DNA from: Paenibacillus sp. PAMC 26794
GTDB lineage: Bacteria > Bacillota > Bacilli > Paenibacillales > Paenibacillaceae
NCBI RefSeq assembly: GCF_000316035.1
Contig: NZ_ANHX01000021.1
Location: 90,906-154,905 of the forward strand
Reading direction: 5' to 3'
Length of the DNA: 64,000 nt
Below are positions 1 to 7,998 of the stretch, in pieces. The position numbers and the translations under genes were made by a program. How positions within the stretch are numbered: the first letter of the stretch is position 1; each line of letters begins with the position of its first letter. Under the pieces are notes generated by a model that did no database searches, was not told the DNA's origin, and saw only the letters and a program-made list of their open reading frames with translations.

Positions 1-776
1 GGGGAAAGTACCGCTTTTTCGGACGAGCGGGCAATCGTTTCCCCATTGCCAGTAATCAGGAAATACTCCTGATTGCTCTGCGAATCCTTCAGCATAGACT
101 GAAACCAGTACGAATAATCGATGCTGATCCGTGCCATTCCGTACCTTTTGCCGCCACTGTCCTTCATATACGCATAGAGGGACAACAGATACGGGCTGGA
201 GGATAGCTCCCGCAGGACATGGTTGGTATCCCGGGCATCCCAGCGGTAGAGCAACTCTTCTGATGGAAACGAGTTTGAATCAGTGTTGCCCTTGATGAAG
301 GTCATTTCTCCAAGATGCTTGCGAAATTGTTCCCGATAAGGGCCATAGGCCAGAGCTTTTTTGGGCAAATACGAAGTGTAAACGCTATCATGAAAATCTA
401 ACAGCGTGAAGTACACGGAAGGATTATATAGAAAAAAGCTGTTGTTGATCATCTTGAACTTCTCTTCCACCAACGACTTATTCTCAAGCGGAGAACGATT
501 GTCTGGAGAAGTCAGGACGTTTCTTACGGCTGAATCCTGTTCCAGAAAAATCAGGGTTTTGAATGCAATACTCATCTGATCCTCCAGAGAACCATACATC
601 TGCACCAGTTGCTCATGGCTCTGTTCGCTGATTTTTTGCTCAACCAGAGATTCGATCTGTCCATAGTTGTAGACATTAAGTACGCTGAATGGCAGCAGAA
701 TCAACACCACAAACGCACCAAACAGCCGATACCTGAGCTTATGCGGCAAAAAGGTCTTCCAGTCGGGCTTTGTCAT
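1..776 (-). CDS. YesM-type sensor histidine kinase, N-terminal part (cut by window edge)
   Basis: The reading frame opens at 776 behind a GGGGGAG ribosome site and runs off the left edge, giving 258 codons. It begins MTKPDWKTF and has a membrane segment at about residues 18-40 (RLFGAFVVLILLPFSVLNV), then a long extracytoplasmic sensor region. This matches the start of YesM-type kinases, which sense extracellular sugars and usually pair with a YesN AraC-type response regulator. HAMP, histidine and ATPase parts lie outside the window, so kinase activity is inferred from the N-terminal layout only. Its partner is probably also to the left. The GH10 gene downstream may be one of its targets. Confidence 0.75.
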   Translation of the reverse strand, partial: MTKPDWKTFLPHKLRYRLFGAFVVLILLPFSVLNVYNYGQIESLVEQKISEQSHEQLVQMYGSLEDQMSIAFKTLIFLEQDSAVRNVLTSPDNRSPLENKSLVEEKFKMINNSFFLYNPSVYFTLLDFHDSVYTSYLPKKALAYGPYREQFRKHLGEMTFIKGNTDSNSFPSEELLYRWDARDTNHVLRELSSSPYLLSLYAYMKDSGGKRYGMARISIDYSYWFQSMLKDSQSNQEYFLITGNGETIARSSEKAVLS

Positions 777-917
777 CCCCTCAGCGCTCCCCCTGCAATT
801 ATTGAGATCATTATACCATCAGTTCCCCCGCTTCGGCCGGGGCCGGGCTCATTCGCATGGATATGTGATACCAGTTGCCAGGGACGGGATAGGGATACAC
901 AGATTTGTTCTATTGCA

Positions 918-948
918 TTAAAAAAACCGGAGATCTGGGATCTCCGGC
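918..948 (-). terminator. Rho-independent terminator after the GH10 gene
   Basis: On the minus strand a stem (CCGGAGATC / GATCTCCGG) with a 3-nt loop is followed by seven T residues. It lies just downstream of the xylanase stop codon at 975. Confidence 0.9.
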
Positions 949-974
949 TAGGCTAGATATAACGACTTAGCAAA

Positions 975-3304
975 TTAGGATATAGGCTCCACTCCCCAGA
1001 CAAGCTCGCCGTTCAGGTAAAGAGTTACCTTGGTCCAATCGGCAAAAGAGGTCTGCAGCGGGTTAAAGGAATAATCATCCCCTTCGCTGTAATTGGACCA
1101 GTCTGCTTTGTGCAACCGGGTATGTATCTCCCCAGAGGTTCCTCCGACCGGGATCACGCCTGCTCCGGTACCGAACTTCAGTTCCAGATAATGGTCCGCT
1201 CCAGGAACAGGTGCAGGCAGTTTCACTATGCTGCCGCTGATCTGACTGCCTCCAAGCTGTGCATAATCACAGAAAAAGGATTGTGGTTTCTCCCCGTCCA
1301 CTGTATACCAGTAACGAATTGTCAGTTCATTCAGGCTAACTGTGGAGGTACCGTTGTTGTGAATGACAAACTGCGGTTTCATTTGGTTATCGAGCAGATT
1401 TGTATCCCCTGCACGATAGGCTAGAGTCAGATTACCAGCAGGCTCTGGCGGCCCTCCACCCTGGACCTTTGCGGAAGCTTGAACGGAGTTCACACTCTTC
1501 CCAACGCTGTTAACCGCATTCACCACATAGTAGTAGGTGGTTCCAGCAGATACCGCCATATCCTTATAGCTTGTTCCCGATACAGCGGCCACAGATGTAT
1601 ACGGTCCGGCTGCTGTCAGCGACCTGTTTACCGTATAGGAAGTCGCACTTGCAGATGCACTCCAGCTTAGATTGATGCTGTTGTCGCTAACCGCAGTGGC
1701 GGTCAGATTCTGCGGAGCGGCTGGTACTGCCTCGACCTGGACCGTCTCTAATACGGACCAATAGGCTGGCTTGGACTGGAGTCGCTCGTCGAAAAGAAGC
1801 GGCCAGTTGTTGCGGGCGACCGGGAAGGTTCGTAGCCAGGTATTGGCATCATCCTTGCCCCACAAGGTAACATTTTTGACTGTGTCCGTATGCCTCAGGA
1901 AGATCTGGAACAGGGACTTGTACAGCGCCGCCTGCTGTGTCTTCAGTTCTTCCGGGAAGATATCATAAGATTGCGAATCATTGGAATATACACTTACATC
2001 AAGCTCAGTAATATGTGTTTCGAGGCCCAGCGCCTTAAATTTGACAATGGAACTCTCAATTTCCGAAAGGGTTGGATAAAAGAGGCTGATGTGTGTTTGA
2101 TGGCCGACTCCGTCAATAGGCACACCCTTGGCTTGAAGGCGAGTGATCAGATTGTAGAGGGCCTGGCTTTTGGCCGGCTCATGGGTATTGTAGTCATTAA
2201 TAAACAACTTGGCATCCGGGTCGGCTGCATGGGCGAATTCAAATGCTTTCTCAATATATTCTTCCCCGGCAATCTGGTACCACAGACTGCGCCGCAGGCC
2301 ATCCGGCTCGGAGGCATCAAAAAATTCACAACGTCCCAAGCGTAGATCTGGCCTTGATAACGCTCCATTACCGTCTCAATATGCTGCTGCATCCGTTCAT
2401 ACAGCACCGTTTTGCTCACCAGATTGCCGTTGGCATCGTGGAATACCCAATCCGGAGTTTGTGTATGCCAAACGAGGGTATGCCCGCGTATCTCTTGTCC
2501 GTTCGCTGCTGCAAAAGCGACTGCGGCATCCGACCCGCTGAAATTATACATACCCTCTTGCGGCTCGGTACTGTCCCATTTCAGAACATTGCCTGGTGTC
2601 AGACTATCAAAATGCTTCGTAAGCAGCTGCTTGTCCGGTTCGGTCAGCAGTTCATTGTTCGTGAAGGCCGTCCCAATTCGAAACTTGCCCGCAAAAGCAT
2701 CCTGTAGGGAAGGAATGTCCTCTTCGATCACAATGGGTCCGAGATCCGGCAGCCTCTCCAATCGGAAATCATCCACATAAAAAGAAGCTGTGGCACGGTC
2801 TGGCACTTCAAAATAAATCGATAACTGATTCGCTGGTTCCAGCATTTTAAACTGTGCAGTAAGCTTGGTCCATCCGCCTGCGGATGCGGTACCGAATGTT
2901 AAATTTTCATAATGTGTTGTATCTGGCAGGGTACGCTGTAAAGACATATTGAGGTTTGTGCTGGACGCTCCCGCCGGAAGCTTCACCCAGCCAGTGAACA
3001 CATACGTCTGTCCCACCTCCAAAAGTTTTGTCACATCCAGCGCTGGCCCATGCCATGTCATAGCACGCCCGCTCACTTCCAGTCCATAATCTCCGGTACG
3101 AGCTGCAACGGCGCTTGCATGAAGCGTTTCTACTTCACCGCGTCCGCTCCAGCTCTGGACCGTGCCATCTTCAAAATCATGACTCAGAATCAAGGTATTC
3201 TCCCCTTCTGCCGCATGGACAGATGGAGCCGCCCAATACAAAGGTACTAACAAAGTTATCATCAAAACAAATTTAAGCGCTTTCAAAAATATCATTTTTC
3301 TCAT
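975..3304 (-). pseudogene. Secreted GH10 xylanase with CBM22, Fn3 and CBM3, frameshifted at the acid/base glutamate
   Basis: The two halves lie in different frames that join near 2324. The first half carries a signal peptide (to about residue 32, ending VHAAEG), a CBM22/CBM4_9-type domain (about 35-185) and the GH10 N-terminal half with HTLVWHTQTP. The second holds the rest of GH10 including nucleophile motif ITELDVS, an Fn3 domain and a C-terminal CBM3. GH10 enzymes read WDVVNE here, the E being the acid/base catalyst. This copy reads WDVVN then shifts frame. Restoring 4 bases gives VVNEFFDASEP and a 777-aa protein, so loss of one unit of a GAATGAA repeat explains the damage. Start 3304 is chosen because AAAGGAG sits 10 nt upstream; the ATG at 3313 is too close. 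Confidence 0.9.
3273..3286 (-). promoter_or_regulatory. cre-like site inside the GH10 start region
   Basis: TTGAAAGCGCTTAA on the minus strand matches the CcpA operator core (AANCGNT). It overlaps early signal-peptide codons of the xylanase, a position where roadblock repression by CcpA is known in Bacillus. No binding has been shown here. Confidence 0.5.
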
Positions 3305-3665
3305 CGCTTCCATTCTCCTTTATCGAATATTAGGATGAATTCCTTATTCCAAAGGCTAAGGCCATATCCACCTCCTTGGTTTTAGTTATAAAATCAGAGT
3401 CCTCATTCAAACGGATACGGGGGCATACGTTCGGATAAGGACTCCATATGGTAAATTATAGTATAAATTGTCTATGATCTACAACTGAAAAGTACTTCCC
3501 CTCTAATTTCGGTTAGAAATGCAGTATCCGTTGCTTCTGCATTCATTCACACCAGCTCCTCCATAATCTGGGCAACCCGTAACGAAGGTGTATACCTGGT
3601 GCTCCGCTGGCTTCAAAAGTTGTCTTTAAAGTTGTCTTCAAAGCTTTCTGCTCACTTCTTTCAGC
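3305..3665. other. Intergenic region between the AraC regulator and the xylanase
   Basis: No gene was found. The part nearest the xylanase holds its ribosome site (AAAGGAG). An AT-rich stretch at about 3450-3475 could hold promoter elements. A short direct repeat (AAGTTGTCTT, at about 3615-3645) lies near the regulator's stop codon. No clear terminator for the regulator gene was seen. Confidence 0.5.
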
Positions 3666-4430
3666 TTACACCCTGTGTCTCCTGCGATACTCAGATGGAC
3701 TTATGCCCAACGTTTTGGAGAACACTCTACTCAGATAAAAACCGTTCTCATATCCGCATCGCTCGGCAATTTGGTTAAGGGTCAGGCTGCTGTCAGCCAA
3801 GAGGTTCTGCGCTTTTTTCAGACGGACCCGTTTGAGATAGCCTGATGGCGTCTCCTGAAAAGCTTCCCGGAAACGCCTTGTCAACTGCACCGGACTCAAG
3901 GCCAGTCGCTGTGCCAATTCCTGAAGGCTGATCTCCTCTTCCGCCCGCTCCTCCAGCAGCGCTGCCGCTTCAGCCATTCGTGCGTCTTCGGTAAATCTCC
4001 GCTCCTTTAAGCGATTCTGTCTGCGTTCCACCTGATACAACTGCCACAAATCCATCATAAAATGTGTCTTCCAACGGGCAACTTCCCCCTTATTCTCCTC
4101 ACTGTCCTGGCGTAAATAAGCGTACGTCGAGGCTAACCGCTTCGTGTCATTAATCAGCGATTTTCCGGCTGGTGGCAGAAACTCCTCCTCCTCCAGGCTA
4201 CTGCTAAACTGTAAATAGTGAAATGTCAGCGGGGTAATGACTGTCCGCCGAAAAGGAACCGCCGGGGGGCACAGCACCAGATCGCCAAAACTCGCTTCTC
4301 CGATCTGACCCCCAATCTCATAATGGAATATTCCCTCTTCGACGGCAAAAGCCACCCAAGTCGTATAGATATCTTCCGTAAGAGAAAATTCCCCTTTTTG
4401 CTTCCAGTAGATGTGGTTAAGCAGCTCCAT
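3666..4430 (-). CDS. AraC-family transcriptional regulator
   Basis: This 254-aa protein has an N-terminal cupin-like ligand-binding half (about 1-140) and a C-terminal double helix-turn-helix (about 155-250) with the AraC signature GYENGFYLSRVFSKTLGISPSEYRRR. Such regulators usually activate neighbouring sugar genes when a ligand binds. It lies between the xylanase and the divergent FAD oxidoreductase at 4577, so either could be a target; the shared region 4431-4576 is AT-rich and would hold both promoters. The ligand is unknown. Confidence 0.9.
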   Translation of the reverse strand: MELLNHIYWKQKGEFSLTEDIYTTWVAFAVEEGIFHYEIGGQIGEASFGDLVLCPPAVPFRRTVITPLTFHYLQFSSSLEEEEFLPPAGKSLINDTKRLASTYAYLRQDSEENKGEVARWKTHFMMDLWQLYQVERRQNRLKERRFTEDARMAEAAALLEERAEEEISLQELAQRLALSPVQLTRRFREAFQETPSGYLKRVRLKKAQNLLADSSLTLNQIAERCGYENGFYLSRVFSKTLGISPSEYRRRHRV

Positions 4431-4576
4431 GACTTGACCACCCTTTCTGTGAAATAAAGTATATGTTTGATGATAGTATAGTGCATTTAAAAAGTGAATA
4501 TATAAATCTAAGATGAAATTATAGATATGTAGTTGGAGTCAAGGTGGATCTAACTTCAGTTAAGGAGGTCACAGAT

Positions 4577-6826
4577 ATGAAACAAGAGCATGTACAATAC
4601 GACATCACCGTCATCGGCGGAGGACTTGCTGGTGTATGCGCCGCGATAGCCGCTGCCCGCATGGGGCAGCAGGTGGCGCTGGTGCAGAACCGCCCCGTGC
4701 TTGGCGGCAATTCCAGCAGCGAGGTTCGGGTCTGGGTGTGCGGCGCCACCGCCCACGGGATTAACCGTTATGCCCGGGAAACGGGTATTATGGGGGAATT
4801 GTTTGTAGAGAACCAGTACCGCAACCCGGAAGGCAACCCGTATCTCTGGGATCTACTCATTCTCGAAGCGGTCCGAGCCGAATCGAATATCACCTTGTAT
4901 TTAAATACGGATGTGCATGAAGTGCAAGCCTCAGGCGATGGGGATGAACGAAAGATCACCTCTGTCACTGGCTGGATGATGGGCTCCGAGCGTAGAATTC
5001 ATTTTGAGAGCAGCTTCTACCTGGACTGTACAGGTGATGGATTAGTCGGCTTTCTGGCTGGAGCCAAATTTGCACTCGGCCGGGAAGCCCGCAGCGAATA
5101 TGGTGAAGAATGGGCACCAGAGGTGGCTGATCAGATCACGCTGGGCAGTACACTTCTCTTTTATACCAAGGATGCTGGTGCGCCTGTCCGTTATATTCCG
5201 CCTTCTTTTGCCAAGGACATAACACAGACCAGCATTCCGATTCGCCGGGTCATTCGCAGCGGGGATTCCGGTTGTCATTACTGGTGGATTGAATGGGGCG
5301 GTGAACATGACACCGTTCATGACAATGAGCTGATCCGTGATGAACTGTGGTCCGTGATCTACGGGATCTGGGACTATATCAAGAATTCCGGCAAGTTCGA
5401 TGCAGATCATATGACGCTGGAGTGGATTGGTTCGCTGCCTGGCAAAAGGGAGTACCGCCGCTTCACGGGTGACTATGTGCTCACCCAGAACGATATTATC
5501 AGCCAGCGGGAGTTCCCGGATGCCGTTGCCTTTGGCGGCTGGTCCATCGACCTGCATCCTCCGCAGGGCATGTACGCCGAAGCGAGCGGCTCGAAGCATA
5601 TGCATGCCGATGGCGTATATCACGTGCCGTTCCGCTCGCTGTATTCCGCGAATGTGCGGAATATGCTCATGGCCGGGCGCGACATCAGTGCATCACATGT
5701 CGCCTTCGGCACAACGCGCGTCATGGCCACATGCGCGGTCATCGGCGAAGCCGCAGGTACGGGCGCGGCGCTCTGCGCGGCCATGGGGGTGTCGCCGCGC
5801 GAGCTGCACGCGAGGCATCTGGCGGTCCTGCAGCAGACGTTACTGCGGCAGGACGCTTCCATCATCGGGGTGCGCAGCCACGATGAGCTGGATCTGGCCC
5901 GGCGTGCCCAGGTTACAGCCTCCAGCACGCTGACGGGCATCGCTCTTGAGCAGCCTGGCGAGACGTACCCGCTGGGTACGGATGTTGCCCTGCTGCTGCC
6001 TGTGCATCCAGTGCTAAGCGGCCTGGAGCTGCTGCTGGATGCATCCAGCGATACCGCGCTGACGGTAGAGCTGTGGGATACGGGGCGTAAGGAGAACTAC
6101 GTCCCGCATTCGTTACAAGTTACGGCGACTGTTAACGTTACAACAGGAGCTAAGCGGTGGGTGAAGCTTCCGCTCGAATGGCGACCGGAAGAACCACAGA
6201 ATGCTTTTATAATCATCCGCTCCAATAAAGACGTCTCCCTCTACCATTCGACAGAAGCACACAGCGGGGTGCTGATCTTCTTCAAAACAGAAGAGAACCA
6301 TGTGTCCAAAAATCTGGAGGATCATGCCACGGACCAGCCTGTCGTATTATGGTCCATGCAAGGGTTGGCGCGTCAGCCATTCTGCTGTCGTACCCTCACT
6401 GAGACCCTGGCCTATTCAGCGGACAATACGATAAACGGTTATCATCGCCCTTATGGTGGGCCGCAACAGTGGATGTCGCAGCCAATGCAGTCTGGCAAAC
6501 CGGAATGGGTACAACTGACATGGGAAGAGCCACAAACCTTGGCTGAATTGCACTTGACCTTCAATGATGATGTGAACGAGGATCTGGTTAATTTACATCA
6601 CCATCAGACAACATTCCGTGTGATGCCTGAGTTGGTGCGTGATTATCGCGTGGATGTACTGACTCCGGCTGGAGAATGGACACAAGTCGCAAGCGTGCAA
6701 GAAAATCACAAAAGAAAAGTTATTCATTCCCTGGATATCCCTGTGTCAGCTCAGGCTCTGAGAATCATAATTGATGCCACAAATGGGAGCAGATATGCGG
6801 AATTAATCGAGATTCGAGCTTACTAA
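4577..6826 (+). CDS. FAD-dependent oxidoreductase with C-terminal discoidin-like domain
   Basis: The 749-aa product starts at 4577, eight bases after AAGGAGG; an upstream ATG at 4544 has no ribosome site. The N-terminal Rossmann motif is VIGGGLAGVCAAIAAARMG, followed by NRPVLGGNSSSE, as in the FAD_oxidored family (PF12831). A second FAD-contact segment, NMLMAGRDISASHVAFG, lies near residue 360. The last 250 residues look like a beta-sandwich (F5/8 type C-like) of the kind that binds sugars. Such proteins sit in polysaccharide loci of Paenibacillus and Bacteroidota, with mostly unknown substrates. There is no signal peptide, so it is probably cytoplasmic. It is the only plus-strand gene in this locus. 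Oxidation of a sugar or uronate derivative is an inference. Confidence 0.8.
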   Translation: MKQEHVQYDITVIGGGLAGVCAAIAAARMGQQVALVQNRPVLGGNSSSEVRVWVCGATAHGINRYARETGIMGELFVENQYRNPEGNPYLWDLLILEAVRAESNITLYLNTDVHEVQASGDGDERKITSVTGWMMGSERRIHFESSFYLDCTGDGLVGFLAGAKFALGREARSEYGEEWAPEVADQITLGSTLLFYTKDAGAPVRYIPPSFAKDITQTSIPIRRVIRSGDSGCHYWWIEWGGEHDTVHDNELIRDELWSVIYGIWDYIKNSGKFDADHMTLEWIGSLPGKREYRRFTGDYVLTQNDIISQREFPDAVAFGGWSIDLHPPQGMYAEASGSKHMHADGVYHVPFRSLYSANVRNMLMAGRDISASHVAFGTTRVMATCAVIGEAAGTGAALCAAMGVSPRELHARHLAVLQQTLLRQDASIIGVRSHDELDLARRAQVTASSTLTGIALEQPGETYPLGTDVALLLPVHPVLSGLELLLDASSDTALTVELWDTGRKENYVPHSLQVTATVNVTTGAKRWVKLPLEWRPEEPQNAFIIIRSNKDVSLYHSTEAHSGVLIFFKTEENHVSKNLEDHATDQPVVLWSMQGLARQPFCCRTLTETLAYSADNTINGYHRPYGGPQQWMSQPMQSGKPEWVQLTWEEPQTLAELHLTFNDDVNEDLVNLHHHQTTFRVMPELVRDYRVDVLTPAGEWTQVASVQENHKRKVIHSLDIPVSAQALRIIIDATNGSRYAELIEIRAY

Positions 6827-6858
6827 AACAAAAAGGAGGATACAGGAAACTGTATCCC
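6825..6858 (-). terminator. Terminator of the GH105 operon
   Basis: GGATACAG / CTGTATCC with a 4-nt loop is followed on the minus strand by TCCTTTTTGTTTT. It lies 30 nt past the GH105 stop and directly abuts the convergent FAD gene, so it may work for both strands, though the plus strand lacks a T tract. Confidence 0.8.
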
Positions 6859-6886
6859 CTATCCTCCACACAAAGTCCGCCTTATT

Positions 6887-7957
6887 CTATTCGGCGGTTG
6901 GAGCCCGCAAGCCCTCAATCAGGATAAACAACGTAAGTGCTTGTCCATAACCCATCGGACTGATCGGTATGTCTTTATAAAACTGAGCATCCTGCCCCAC
7001 AGGAGTACCATAGGACACCTGCTGTACGACTCCGTGATCATCAATATGTTTCAACACCGCTTCAAGCGCACTCAAGCCATTCTGGCGATAGGATTCATCC
7101 AGATATCCATACCGGATTCCCTTGAGAATGCCGTATCCAATCGCTGCTGTTGCCGAGGTTTCTTTGTAAGAGGTTGGATCATCCAGCACAGTGTGCCACA
7201 TGCCATCCTCACCCTGAAGCTTGCTCAGTGCTCTGACTTGAGCGGTTGCTGTATCCAACAGATAGGCCTTCAGCCCGTCTTCGATCGGAATGATATTCAG
7301 AAAATCCATAACTCCCGCCGTATACCATGCATTGCCTCTTCCCCAATGAACAGCACCATAGTTATGATTTTCATTGAAATCCCAGCCATGATAGAACAAT
7401 CCGGTTTTCTTGTTATATAGATATTTGATATGCACAAGGAACTGTCGTTTGGCTTCTTCCACCATGTCGGGTTTCTTGAAGTATACCCCTGCCTTGGCCA
7501 AAAATAGCACCGTCATAAACAGGGTATCAATCAGAATTTGACCATCATTGGCATCTCCCGTGATCATATGTTGAAACGCACCATCTCCGGTTCGCAGCAG
7601 TCCATCCATGATCCAACTGCTCCACTCCTCACAGACCTGTTCGTATTCCTTGTTGCCGGTGAGCTCGCATAGTGAGATCAAAGTAAGGAGCGGAGCACAG
7701 GTGTTCACATTTTTTTCTGGTAATCCTTCCATCAACCTTGCATTGTACCATGATTCGAGAAATTCCAGCACTTTAGGATCTTTCGTTGCCTCATGGAGCT
7801 GAAGCAAGCCATACAGACCGACACCTTGCGGCCATTCCCATAGATGTATGTCGATTAGTCCGATGGGAAACTGTTCATTGATGCTTGTGTTTTTCATAGA
7901 CTCCATCGCTTGGGATACCTTGCTTATTCTCTCCTGCAGCACCATTTGATTCAGCAT
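6887..7957 (-). CDS. GH105 unsaturated uronyl/rhamnogalacturonyl hydrolase
   Basis: The 356-aa protein resembles YteR/YesR, (alpha/alpha)6-barrel enzymes that remove the terminal unsaturated uronic acid left by polysaccharide lyases. Visible family features are LWEWPQGVGLYGLLQL near the start, IDTLFMTVLFLAKAG (the Asp is the probable catalytic residue) and HWGRGNAWYTAGVMDFL. No signal peptide is seen, so it acts on imported oligosaccharides in the cytoplasm. It is the last gene of an operon with the ABC transporter upstream, which fits import followed by cleavage. Start 7957 is preferred for its GGGAG site 11 nt upstream; a GTG at 7987 would overlap the upstream intergenic spacer. Confidence 0.9.
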   Translation of the reverse strand: MLNQMVLQERISKVSQAMESMKNTSINEQFPIGLIDIHLWEWPQGVGLYGLLQLHEATKDPKVLEFLESWYNARLMEGLPEKNVNTCAPLLTLISLCELTGNKEYEQVCEEWSSWIMDGLLRTGDGAFQHMITGDANDGQILIDTLFMTVLFLAKAGVYFKKPDMVEEAKRQFLVHIKYLYNKKTGLFYHGWDFNENHNYGAVHWGRGNAWYTAGVMDFLNIIPIEDGLKAYLLDTATAQVRALSKLQGEDGMWHTVLDDPTSYKETSATAAIGYGILKGIRYGYLDESYRQNGLSALEAVLKHIDDHGVVQQVSYGTPVGQDAQFYKDIPISPMGYGQALTLFILIEGLRAPTAE

Positions 7958-7998
7958 GCTGGTTATCACTCCCTTGGTTTCTTGCACACGATTCAGCG

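Noticed and set aside
975..2339. Separate GH10 C-terminal gene starting at 2339
   Set aside because: No ribosome site, and it begins inside the catalytic fold; it is the second half of a frameshifted gene.
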